Shown here: piece by piece, positions 47,637 to 57,682 of the stretch
Position numbering within the stretch: the stretch's first letter is position 1
Layout: every line of letters begins with the position of its first letter
From: Bradyrhizobium australiense
GTDB lineage: Bacteria > Pseudomonadota > Alphaproteobacteria > Rhizobiales > Xanthobacteraceae
Assembly (NCBI RefSeq): GCF_013114825.1
Contig: NZ_JAAVLX010000008.1
Location: forward strand, 1-64,000
Reading direction: 5' to 3'
DNA: 64,000 nucleotides
Notes under the pieces: generated by a model
The model's database searches: none
Told to the model about the DNA's origin: nothing
What the model saw: the letters and a program-made list of their open reading frames with translations, nothing else
Made by a program: the position numbers and the translations under genes

Positions 47637-47992
47637 TCGAGCGCGCCTTTCTTCCACTCATAAGCAAAGCCGACCGTGAGGACGGCGAGGAACACCATCA
47701 TCGACCAGAAGCCGGTCGCGCCGAGCTTGCCGAACGCGACCGCCCAGGGGAACAGAAACGCCACTTCGAGGTCGAAAATGATGAAGAGGATCGCAACCAG
47801 ATAGAAGCGGACGTCGAACTTCATGCGGGCGTCGTCAAAAGCATTGAATCCGCATTCATAGGCGGAGAGCTTTTCCGGGTCCGGCTGTTGGAATGCGACC
47901 AGGAATGGGGCGATCAGGAGCGCCAGACCGATCAGGCTCGCCACCCCAATAAACACCACAAGTGGAAGGTAATTCTGCAGGATGCCGGTCAT
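47627..47992 (-). CDS. nuoA: NADH-quinone oxidoreductase subunit A
   Basis: 121 residues, three transmembrane helices, with the loop SAYECGFNAFDDARMKFDVR holding the conserved Cys of the A/ND3 subunit. It is the first gene of the nuo operon. The 199-bp region upstream should hold the promoter, but I could not fix a convincing -35/-10 pair. Confidence 0.97.
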   Translation of the reverse strand: MTGILQNYLPLVVFIGVASLIGLALLIAPFLVAFQQPDPEKLSAYECGFNAFDDARMKFDVRFYLVAILFIIFDLEVAFLFPWAVAFGKLGATGFWSMMVFLAVLTVGFAYEWKKGALEWD

Positions 47993-48191
47993 CGGCGGTG
48001 CCTTTTCCTGCGGATTTGGCCGCAGATTCGTTGATTGGAATTATTCTTGGCTTAGCGCAGCGCAACAGAGGGCGCAAGACAAGCCGGTTTCACGTCTCCG
48101 TCCGCACTTGACGCGTCTGCAAAACCCGAAAAAGTGTTGCGTTCCTGCCTCGCCCGACCAACGCAGGCCGGGCCGCATGGTGCCCGAATTT

Positions 48192-48707
48192 TCACTTCAA
48201 ATGCTTCTCATCCGCGAGCATTGCGGCGGCCGTTTCGGTCAGGCGATCGATCTGGTCGAGCAACACCGCCAGCTCTTCCTTGCCGAGCTGTTCCAGCAGG
48301 CGCCGATTACGCTCCTGCGCCCCTGCCACAATTGCATCATGGGCGGCCAGCCCCGCCTTGCTCAGGCAGACCAGCGTCTCACGGTTGTCCCGCGGGTTGA
48401 CCGCCTTGGCCACCAGCTTGCGCGCGACCAGTTCCGCCAGCGCCCGGCTGATCTGGCCCTTATCCATGCCGACCGCTTCCGCGAGCCTGATAACGCTCAT
48501 CGGTGGCCGCCGGCCCAGCGAGGCCACCAGGCCGAACTCCACCGAGGACAGCCCTGCAAGCCGCTTGTAGCGCAGAATCGCGCCGCGCTTGAGCAGATTG
48601 GCCAACACCATCAGCCGCGACGATAACATCGCGGTGATCGGCGCCAATTCCGCGACATCGGCGGCCGCAGGCGATGGCGCGGTCTGCTTTTCCGGCTTCC
48701 GGCTCAT
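48192..48707 (-). CDS. MarR-family transcriptional regulator
   Basis: 171 residues with a winged helix (SVEFGLVASLGRRPPMSVIR, MDKGQISRALAELVARKLV, and the wing with NPRDNRETLVCLSKAG) and flanking dimerisation helices. The ATG at 48707 begins MSRKPEK; the much longer frame upstream is antisense to the MFS gene. It is transcribed divergently from the decayed MFS gene, the usual layout for a drug or phenolic efflux repressor whose target pump is now lost. Confidence 0.88.
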   Translation of the reverse strand: MSRKPEKQTAPSPAAADVAELAPITAMLSSRLMVLANLLKRGAILRYKRLAGLSSVEFGLVASLGRRPPMSVIRLAEAVGMDKGQISRALAELVARKLVAKAVNPRDNRETLVCLSKAGLAAHDAIVAGAQERNRRLLEQLGKEELAVLLDQIDRLTETAAAMLADEKHLK

Positions 48708-48765
48708 TTGCAACCTCTGCCAACAAAGCGCGCCGGTGCCAAGGACCATCGAGAAGGACCACCAG

Positions 48766-49550
48766 ATGGGCCCATCGAACGGGGATTTAAACGCGCCGCC
48801 GGCGGAATTCGAGGCGGGGATTACGTGCTCGCGCTGTTGACTGTCATCTATGCGCTGAACTTCCTCGACCGCACCATCTTCAACGTCCTGATTGAGCCGA
48901 TCAAAAAGGAGTTTGCGCTCAGCGACACCACGATAGGACTGCTGGCGGGCTTCGGCTTCGTGCTGTTCTACTCGCTGCTCGGCATCCCGATCGCGCGCAT
49001 CGCCGACCGCTTCAACCGTCGCAACATCGTGGCCGTCGCGCTGGCGTTCTGGAGCGCGATGACGCTGTTTTGCGGCATGGCGCAAAGCGGGGCGACGCTG
49101 GCCTTGGCACGTATCGGCGTCGGCATAGGCCCCGGCGGTACGCCCGCCTCGCAGGCGATCATCGCCGATCTCTTCAGCAAGAATGAGCGCCCGCGCGCGC
49201 TCGGCGTCTATGCCATCGGCACCTATCTCGGCGTCTTTCTCGGCTATTTCATCGGCGGTTACGTCAACCAGCACTACGGCTGGCGCATGGGCCAATCTTT
49301 GCGGTGGCGCAGGCGCCAGGCCGAGCCTGCGGGCGCTGCGTCGGCGATCGTGCTGCTGACCGCGCCCTGCTTTGGCCAAGGCGTCGGCCCGCTCGCCGTC
49401 GGCATGCTCAACGATGGCTTGAAGGCCGATTTGGGCACCCAGGCCGTGCGGTATTCGCTGCTGTCGGCTGCGGTCACGACCACGATAGACGCCCTGTTGT
49501 TCATCTGGGCGGCCCGGTCGATCCGAGGCGATATCCTGCGGGCAAACTGA
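48766..49550 (+). pseudogene. MFS transporter, frameshifted and internally deleted
   Basis: The start ATG at 48766 (AAGGA upstream) reads MGPSNGDLNAPPAEFEAG, then must shift frame near 48813-48819 to continue DYVLALLTVIYALNFLDRTI. Helices 1-5 are intact (GLLAGFGFVLFYSLLGIPIA) up to YGWRM near 49290. There the sequence jumps to the last part of the family (GPIFAVAQ in one frame, ASAIVLLT in another, then GPLAVGMLNDGLKADLGTQA). About 150 residues of the middle are missing and further indels surround the junction, so the gene is dead. Confidence 0.85.
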
Positions 49551-49770
49551 TCCGATCCGCTCGCCGCCAGCTTATCCCTTTGTTTTTGTTGCTACTTTCA
49601 TCCCGGCGCAGTTCCGTGAGCCCGCGTTTGATCTCGGCTGGCAGCCCGTATGTGATCTACATCTCGGATTCTTGGCCGAAAAACCGGCCACAACCGGCCG
49701 AATGAAACCATTTTGCCGAAACCGCGAAACGATCCTGAAACAGACGGGGCGTACTTCTCTCCCCAACACA

Positions 49771-49787
49771 GGACGCCAAAGGCGTCC
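49771..49787 (+). promoter_or_regulatory. Hairpin abutting the ribosome-binding site of the 64-residue gene
   Basis: GGACGCC (49771-49777), AAA, GGCGTCC (49781-49787) is a perfect seven-base-pair stem lying directly against GGGAGG (49788-49793), eight bases before the ATG at 49800. It could control translation or stabilise the mRNA. Confidence 0.55.
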
Positions 49788-49799
49788 GGGAGGCATCAG

Positions 49800-49994
49800 A
49801 TGAACCACTCCATTCATTCGGCGGATCGCAGTACCCACCTGAAGATAGTGGTTGTGGCGCTGGTGGCCGGTATCGCGGTTGCGGCTTTCGGCATCTCGGC
49901 TCGGACCGGTTCTGAGTACAGCCAGACTGCCCAGGTCGTAAAAGCGGGGAAGCCGGTGGTCGTCACCAGCTCGAATGCCTCGACGGTGCGTTAA
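49800..49994 (+). CDS. Small single-span membrane protein
   Basis: 64 residues: basic/polar N-terminus, one hydrophobic helix (KIVVVALVAGIAVAAFGISA), then a polar tail rich in Ser/Thr/Val. GGGAGG is a strong ribosome site, and a terminator follows 28 bases after the stop, so it is a monocistronic unit. The function is unknown. The upstream 49551-49799 stretch holds no other supported gene. Confidence 0.72.
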   Translation: MNHSIHSADRSTHLKIVVVALVAGIAVAAFGISARTGSEYSQTAQVVKAGKPVVVTSSNASTVR

Positions 49995-50022
49995 ACGATA
50001 TCGATGTCGTTGGAATAAAAAT

Positions 50023-50044
50023 GGCCGCCCTCGGGCGGCCTTTT
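50023..50044 (+). terminator. Rho-independent terminator of the 64-residue gene
   Basis: GGCCGCC (50023-50029), loop CTCG, GGCGGCC (50034-50040), followed by TTTT and more T after one G. Confidence 0.88.
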
Positions 50045-50088
50045 GTTTGCAGCAGTCTTTTAGGATCGATGCAAGCCACTGAAAAGAA

Positions 50089-50165
50089 TGGCGCGAGAGA
50101 CGGGACTCGAACCCGCGGCCTCCGCCGTGACAGGGCGGCGCTCTAACCAACTGAGCTACTCCCGC
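50089..50165 (-). tRNA. tRNA-Asp (anticodon GTC)
   Basis: A complete cloverleaf on the minus strand: acceptor GCGGGAG/CTCTCGC, D arm GCTCAGTTGGTTAGAGC, anticodon loop CTGTCAC, T loop with GTTCGAGTC. Discriminator G is followed by an encoded CCA (50091-50089). Confidence 0.96.
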
Positions 50166-50488
50166 GGATGCCGTAATCAGATCCTGATCCGCGCAGAACC
50201 GAGGGCATAAAGGCCCGCTCCGGCTTAGTCAAGGACGTTGCGAATCCCCGCGCCACACGGGCGTTTCTGCGACTCCGATGCAAATAACGGCCTGTTTTCA
50301 GCTAAAACAGCGGAGGCGGCGATTATCCGAATCGTATAACGCCTGCTACGTCTGGGTTTCTTGAAATCCTCTCCACTCTGATTGTGCCGGAACCGCGGGT
50401 TTCAAGTCACCACCAACGCATTTTCCCGACGCGGACCGGTATCGACCAACGAGCTTAAAAGCCATTCAACCAACGAGGAGGGCCAGAC
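50166..50488. other. Gene-free stretch upstream of hup
   Basis: No ORF with coding character is present. A seven-base-pair palindrome CTGTTTT/AAAACAG lies at 50292-50310. The promoter of hup must lie in the right half, but I cannot identify it confidently. A GAGGAGG ribosome site lies at 50475-50481. Confidence 0.5.
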
Positions 50489-50788
50489 ATGGCGAAGAAA
50501 GCGGCGGCTCCAGCCACCATCACACTGAAACATCTGGCAGCGGCTCTCGCCGAGGAACATGACCTGTCGAAAAAGGCCGCGGAAGCGATCCTGATCGACA
50601 TGGTCGGCAAGATTACAAAACACCTGAAAAAGGGCGAGCGTATCAGAATCGTCGGACTCGGCATCCTCCAGGTCCGCAAGCGCGCCGCCCGCACCGGGCG
50701 CAACCCCGCCACCGGCGAACCGATCCAGATCAAGGCCAGCAAGAAGGTCGCGTTCCGGGCGGCCAAGGAACTCAAGGAAGCCGTGTGA
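50489..50788 (+). CDS. hup: HU-family nucleoid DNA-binding protein
   Basis: 99 residues with the HU/IHF fold: helical dimerisation part (LSKKAAEAILIDMVGKITKH) and the DNA-binding arm motif GRNPATGEPIQIKASKKVAF. The Lys/Ala-rich N-terminal MAKKAAAPATITLKHL extends it slightly beyond the 90-residue norm. It bends and packages DNA. Here it stands on the plus strand, away from lon, with its own terminator. Confidence 0.93.
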   Translation: MAKKAAAPATITLKHLAAALAEEHDLSKKAAEAILIDMVGKITKHLKKGERIRIVGLGILQVRKRAARTGRNPATGEPIQIKASKKVAFRAAKELKEAV

Positions 50789-50815
50789 CGGCGCCTTTCG
50801 CCCGATCGCATCCGA

Positions 50816-50851
50816 AGCGCCGTTCCGGCTGGGACCCGGAATGGCGCTTTT
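50816..50851 (+). terminator. Rho-independent terminator of hup
   Basis: AGCGCCGTTCCGG (50816-50828) pairs with CCGGAATGGCGCT (50836-50848), one G-T wobble, followed by TTTT interrupted by C. Confidence 0.85.
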
Positions 50852-50893
50852 CTGTTATAGAGCGCTTTCCTTGCTCATCTTTTCCGGATCATC

Positions 50894-52150
50894 ATGCCGC
50901 CCTCCCCCCTCGCCTTCACCCACGATGTCACTGAGCGCTTCCTGCGCTATGTCGTGATCGACACCCAGTCCGATCCGGCCTCGCCGACCTGCCCTTCCAC
51001 CGAGAAACAGAAGAATTTGGGCCGCCTGCTGGCTTCGGAGCTGCAGGCGATGGGGCTCACCGACGCCCATCTCGACGAGCACGGCTACGTCTACGCGACG
51101 ATCCCGGCGACTACCGACAAGAATGTTCCGGTGATCTGCTTCTGCTCGCATATGGATACGTCCCCGGATTGCACCGGCGCCAACGTCAAGCCGCAGATCG
51201 CCAGGAATTATCGCGGCGGCGACATCGTGCTGCCGGCGGATCCCACGCAGGTGATCCGCTTTGTCGATCATCCCGCGCTTGCCGGCCAGATTGGCCACGA
51301 CATCATCACGACCGACGGCACCACGCTGCTCGGCGCCGACAACAAGGCCGGCCTCGCCGAGATCATGGATGCGGCGCGGTTCCTGATTCAAAATCCGCAC
51401 ATCAAGCACGGCATCATCAAGATCCTGTTCACGCCGGATGAAGAGATCGGCCGCGGCGTCGACAAGGTCGACCTGAAAAAGCTCGGCGCCGACTTCGCCT
51501 ACACGATGGACGGCGAAAGCGCCGGGCATATCGAGGACGAAACTTTTTCAGCCGACGGCGCCACCATCACCATCGAGGGCGTCTCGACCCATCCCGGTTT
51601 CGCCAAGGGCAAGATGGAGCACGCGATCAAGATCGCGGCAGCCATCATCGACCGCCTGCCCAAGAACACCTGCTCGCCTGAAACCACCGAAGGCAAGGAA
51701 GGCTTTCTGCATCCGATCGGCATTTCGGGGGCGCTGGAGAAAGCCACCATCAGCTTCATCGTGCGCGATTTCACCGACGAGGGCCTGCAGCAAAAGGAAG
51801 CGCTGCTCGAAGGCATCGTCAAGGACGTGATGAAGGATTATCCGCGCTCGACGTACCGGATGGACGTCAAGCCGCAATACCGCAACATGAAAGAGGTGAT
51901 CGACCGCCATCCGCAAACGGTCGAGTACGCCATTGAGGCGATCAAGCGCGCGGGGCTAACGCCGGTGCGAAGCTCGATCCGGGGCGGCACCGACGGCTCG
52001 CGGCTGTCGTTCATGGGCCTGCCTTGCCCCAACATTTTTGCCGGCGAACACGCCTTCCACTCGCGGCTGGAATGGGTGAGCCGCCAGGACATGGAAAAGG
52101 CCGCGGAGACCATCGTGCATCTGGCGATGATCTGGGAAGAGCGGGCTTAA
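50894..52150 (+). CDS. pepT: Peptidase T (tripeptide aminopeptidase)
   Basis: 418 residues of the M20 family. Metal ligands: FCSHMDTSPD (His, and the Asp after it), LLGADNKAGLAEI (bridging Asp), LFTPDEEIGRG (catalytic Glu-Glu), AYTMDGES and AGEHAFHSRLEW. IRGGTDGSRLSFMG is the PepT substrate motif. It releases N-terminal residues from tripeptides in the cytoplasm using zinc. Confidence 0.95.
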   Translation: MPPSPLAFTHDVTERFLRYVVIDTQSDPASPTCPSTEKQKNLGRLLASELQAMGLTDAHLDEHGYVYATIPATTDKNVPVICFCSHMDTSPDCTGANVKPQIARNYRGGDIVLPADPTQVIRFVDHPALAGQIGHDIITTDGTTLLGADNKAGLAEIMDAARFLIQNPHIKHGIIKILFTPDEEIGRGVDKVDLKKLGADFAYTMDGESAGHIEDETFSADGATITIEGVSTHPGFAKGKMEHAIKIAAAIIDRLPKNTCSPETTEGKEGFLHPIGISGALEKATISFIVRDFTDEGLQQKEALLEGIVKDVMKDYPRSTYRMDVKPQYRNMKEVIDRHPQTVEYAIEAIKRAGLTPVRSSIRGGTDGSRLSFMGLPCPNIFAGEHAFHSRLEWVSRQDMEKAAETIVHLAMIWEERA

Positions 52151-52171
52151 CGGCGTCCCGCTCTCTCCCCA

Positions 52172-52253
52172 TCATTGCAAGGAGCGACAGCGACGAAGCA
52201 ATCCATCTTTCCGTTGTGACGCGCTATGGATTGCTTCGCTTGGTTCGCAATGA
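52172..52253. repeat. 82-bp dispersed palindromic repeat after pepT
   Basis: GAAGCAATCCAT and ATGGATTGCTTC form the inner arms, and TCATTGC and GCAATGA the outer ends. The CATTGC-N-GAAGCAATCC...GGATTGCTTC-N-GCAATGAC layout is a common Bradyrhizobium intergenic palindrome in my recollection. Confidence 0.75.
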
Positions 52254-52284
52254 CGCTGTTGCGGGATGAGTGCGCTTACTCGTT

Positions 52285-53145
52285 CTACGATGCCCTTGCC
52301 GTCACGATCCAGACCGACGCCGGCAGCAACACCGCGTCGCCCTTGGCGAACGGCGTGAGCGCTTCGCGGATCGAAGCGGCGACGGCAGCGCGAGCGTCTT
52401 CCGGCTGGCCTTCCAGCGCACGGCTCACCGGTCCGATCTCCAGCGCGCCCTGCACCGCGCCATCAAGACCGCGGCCGATCGCAGCGTCCAGCAACAGCGG
52501 ACATTCTTCCATTTCGACACCGGTAAAGCCGGCCTCACCGAGAATCCGGCGCACCCGCGCCTCCGAGGCAAACGCAAACGGGCCGGGATCTTCCGGCCCA
52601 ACCTGCGGCAGTTTCGGCACGTGTTTGTAGGCCGCCTGCAGCGGCGCCATGAAGAACGGGTTTTCACGCGGCTCGCGCCAGCACGCAAATGCAAGCCTGC
52701 CCGTCGGCCGCAGGGCTTTCCGCATGTTGGCAAACGACAGCGCGGGATCGGCAAAGAACATCACGCCGAACCGCGAGGCCAGCACATCGAAGCTGGCAGG
52801 GGCAAACGGATAAACAGTGGCGTCGGCAAGAACGAAATCGATCGGCAAATCCTTCGGCGCACTCTGCCGCGCCCGCTCCAGCATCGGGCCCGACACGTCG
52901 ATGCCGAGGACATGGCCTGATGGCGCGACCTTTTGCGCAAACGCACTCGCGGTGGCGCCGCTGCCGCAACCGACATCGATGACGCGCTCACCCGGCATCA
53001 ACTTGGCCCGCTCGACGACAAGGTCGGCAACCGGCTTGAGCAGCACGTCCTGCGCCGCCTGCCGTTCCGCCCAGCGCTGGCCAGCCGGACCGTTCCAGTA
53101 AGCGACCTGGTCGGCGTTTTGACCGTGGCTTGCCGGTGCGTCCAT
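52285..53145 (-). CDS. Class I SAM-dependent methyltransferase
   Basis: 286 residues: WNGPAGQRWAERQ precedes motif I (VIDVGCGSGATASAFA), then GIDVSGPML, FVLADATVYPF and FGVMFFADPALSFANMRKAL with GRLAFACWREPREN. This is the UbiE/COQ5-like subfamily often annotated simply as class I methyltransferase. The substrate is not evident. It is convergent with pepT across a repeat. Confidence 0.85.
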   Translation of the reverse strand: MDAPASHGQNADQVAYWNGPAGQRWAERQAAQDVLLKPVADLVVERAKLMPGERVIDVGCGSGATASAFAQKVAPSGHVLGIDVSGPMLERARQSAPKDLPIDFVLADATVYPFAPASFDVLASRFGVMFFADPALSFANMRKALRPTGRLAFACWREPRENPFFMAPLQAAYKHVPKLPQVGPEDPGPFAFASEARVRRILGEAGFTGVEMEECPLLLDAAIGRGLDGAVQGALEIGPVSRALEGQPEDARAAVAASIREALTPFAKGDAVLLPASVWIVTARAS

Positions 53146-53283
53146 TTGAGCGGCCCCTTTTTGATGGTTCGAGATGTTCGGGTCTCGGGATCAGTCCGCC
53201 TTCGCTCTTCGAACTTCGGCGCGACAGCCTTCGCGCTCACGAGAGAGCTGGCTTGCGGAGCCGTAGCGCGCCAGCGCGAAGGC

Positions 53284-53334
53284 TGGGTAAGCGGCGAGAG
53301 ATTCGAACTCGCCTCCCTCGCGGTGCAAACGAGG
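53284..53334 (-). pseudogene. 3'-half tRNA fragment
   Basis: On the minus strand an anticodon-like hairpin CCTCG-TTTGCACCG-CGAGG is followed by a T-arm with GTTCGAATC, a short acceptor-like GCCGCTT, A, and CCCA. No D arm or matching 5' acceptor precedes it. The loop resembles that of the 5'-half fragment at 54791-54834. Confidence 0.5.
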
Positions 53335-53751
53335 AGACGCTATAACGGCCCATAGCAAAATCAAATGATTTAGTGTCGCCGCAAACGCCTCGTAACCCTT
53401 GCGACGGGATTTCATGGGCGTGATCCGGTCTATTCGCCGCTCACCGTCTGCCCCTCGGTATATTCGGATTGTCCCATTGGTTGATCCGAGCGCTCTCGAG
53501 GGCGACATCGAGCATCGCCTCAAACGCGCCCGCTCGACCCCGGTCACGAACGCGCTGGCCGTCATCAGCGTTGGCGCGTCGAACACAATGTCGCCCTTAG
53601 GGCTTGACCATAGGACCTCGACTTGCCAGCCGTTCGCGCTGGCACCGCCGCCGCGCTAGACCGAGCCGACCACCAGCGGACGTTCACGATCAGGCGCTCA
53701 TCGCCCTGCCCTTCGATCTGCCAAGCCATCGTGATGTTCACCGTGATCTCT
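53335..53751. other. Gene-poor remnant stretch
   Basis: On the minus strand two short frames seem to be parts of one lost protein (MAWQIEGQGDER in one frame; WQVEVLWSSPKGDIVFDAP and TLMTASAFVTGVERA in another, running to SRRKGYEAFAATLNHLIL). No intact start-to-stop gene is visible. It may be residue of an inserted or decayed gene. Confidence 0.4.
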
Positions 53752-54537
53752 TTAGGTCGATATCGCTGCATCCAAGAACACCAGCTTCTCCCCGAGCAGG
53801 AGCGTGTCCATCCGCCGATTTGCGATCTGCGCGATCAGCGGCATCATGCAGGCCGCTCCCGGGAGCATAAAATCGTGCGGCTCGACCATGATGCAGGGGC
53901 AGGTTTTTAGGGTATCGGAGGACGGAACGCATGCCTCACGCTCAGCCCCCTCGATGTCCATCTTCAGGATCAGCGTCTTCGAATTCGGCATCAGCTCGCG
54001 GACACCATCGACCGTGAACGAGGGAACCGCGTTTGCGCTCGCTCTGGTGACGCTGTGAGACCACGATTGATCCTCGCCGCTCCTGATGCTGACACCTTTT
54101 TCGTCGAGCCAGAGCGCGCCCTGCACCACCTTGATGCGTGGGTGCTGCGCGCAATTGCGTTCGAGCATAGCGAAGGTTTGGGGGTGAGGCTCCAGCGCGA
54201 TCACCAGCGCCTCGGGATATTGCTCGGCGAAATAGAGGCTGCTGTAGCCGACGTTCGCCCCGGCATCGATGATGATAGGCGTGACCCCTTCCGACCGCCA
54301 TGACCTTGCGAGTTCCCGCAATGGTTCGGTGCGATCTCCAATGTCGTATTCCTTGTGCCCGTGGGTTTGCGCCACCACGAACAGATCGCTATCGCTCGGC
54401 CGTAGTATTGCCGAGCGCCCATCAAGATTAATCGTGCGCTCAACGTCTCGCTTCAAGGCCCAGTCCACCAAGATCAACGCGGCGGACTTCCAACCAACTG
54501 CCTTCAATAGTCCTGAGAACTGCGAAAATTTTGACAC
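53752..54537 (-). CDS. FkbM-family SAM methyltransferase
   Basis: 261 residues with motif I IIIDAGANVGYSSLYFAEQY, ALEPHPQTFAMLERNC and the family signature LILKMDIEGAEREACV, ending CIMVEPHDFMLPG. It resembles O-methyltransferases of surface polysaccharide or small-molecule pathways. It is flanked by tRNA-Val on one side and remnant DNA and a tRNA fragment on the other, which suggests acquisition by transfer. It is not closely similar to the FkbM gene in the nuo operon. Confidence 0.85.
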   Translation of the reverse strand: MSKFSQFSGLLKAVGWKSAALILVDWALKRDVERTINLDGRSAILRPSDSDLFVVAQTHGHKEYDIGDRTEPLRELARSWRSEGVTPIIIDAGANVGYSSLYFAEQYPEALVIALEPHPQTFAMLERNCAQHPRIKVVQGALWLDEKGVSIRSGEDQSWSHSVTRASANAVPSFTVDGVRELMPNSKTLILKMDIEGAEREACVPSSDTLKTCPCIMVEPHDFMLPGAACMMPLIAQIANRRMDTLLLGEKLVFLDAAIST

Positions 54538-54592
54538 CTGAGCCGCTCCTTAAAATGGTAACGTCTCATAATTGGCCGTGCTAATATGATGT

Positions 54593-54667
54593 TGGTGGGC
54601 GGTGACGGGATCGAACCGCCGACCCGCTGCGTGTAAAGCAGCCGCTCTCCCGCTGAGCTAACCGCCC
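54593..54667 (-). tRNA. tRNA-Val (anticodon TAC)
   Basis: A complete cloverleaf: acceptor GGGCGGT/ACCGCCC, D arm GCTCAGCGGGAGAGC, anticodon arm GCTGC-TTTACAC-GCAGC, T loop TTCGATC, discriminator A and encoded CCA. Confidence 0.96.
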
Positions 54668-54790
54668 ACTCAATCAACGGCCCTTCGGGGCCGCTCTTGT
54701 TGCGCCCAGTTTCATGGGCGGCTTCATGGGCATAAGCATTCGCTGATTAAAGCGAGCCCTATAAAAATGGGCACTTCTTCGTTGAGAGCA

Positions 54791-54834
54791 CATCGGTCTA
54801 AACGAGATGCTCTAACCAGCTGAGCCAGCCGCCC
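54791..54834 (-). pseudogene. 5'-half tRNA fragment (Val-like)
   Basis: The minus strand reads GGGCGGCT then GGCTCAGCTGGTTAGAGC, a perfect D arm, then an anticodon-like hairpin with loop TTTAGAC and one stem mismatch. No T arm or 3' acceptor follows. The rest of 54668-54943 holds short palindromes and the lon terminator. Confidence 0.6.
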
Positions 54835-54891
54835 TTACCCTGTCTGTTTAGCCCCGCCCTGCCCTCCGGCGCAAGCTGGGCCGGACTGAAT

Positions 54892-54923
54892 AAAAAGCGG
54901 CGCCCCGGCCGGGGACGCCGCTT
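54892..54923 (-). terminator. Rho-independent terminator of lon
   Basis: On the minus strand AAGCGGCGTCCCC and GGGGCGCCGCTT pair around GGCC with one bulged base, followed by TTTTTA. It lies about 20 bases past the lon stop. Confidence 0.88.
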
Positions 54924-54943
54924 TCGCTAGATCTGGACCCGGT

Positions 54944-57370
<2,427 letters not shown>

Positions 57371-57682
57371 GGCCTATTCCTTCTGTTTTGCCCCCTTGCA
57401 CGCAGTCCGCCTAGCTTGCGCAACCGCCACAAGGTGCCGGGAGTTCCGGGTCGCTCGGCCGCCTTCGCGGCCGTCTCTCACCGGATGATTTTGCGACGAA
57501 TCTCGAACGTGATTTCCGCCACCATGGGCATTAGGTGGCTATCGGGTATGGGGGTGTCAAGTCACGGAAAATGACTGCAAATTGCGGGTGAAACGCGCGG
57601 AAATACATACAACAAACCAGCCGCCGGGACGCCCGGCAGCCGCGTTGTTCAGTTTATCCAGAGCAAGCCTCGGCGAGCGCCG
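57371..57682. other. lon-clpX intergenic region
   Basis: It holds the clpX terminator (57611-57640) and, on the minus strand, a TTGACA element at 57560-57555 that may be the lon -35. No gene was seen. Confidence 0.5.
57611..57640 (-). terminator. Probable terminator of clpX
   Basis: On the minus strand GCTGCCGGG, CGT, CCCGGCGGC (57640-57620) is a nine-base-pair stem with one wobble, followed by T-rich TGGTTTGTT. Confidence 0.7.

Noticed and set aside
48708..49379. Long N-terminal extension of the MarR gene
   Set aside because: Antisense to the MFS pseudogene and without domain similarity; the MarR fold begins after the ATG at 48707.
57550..57590. Heat-shock (RpoH) promoter before lon
   Set aside because: CTTGAC is present, but no CYTAT-type -10 lies at the right distance, so only a tentative -35 is mentioned.
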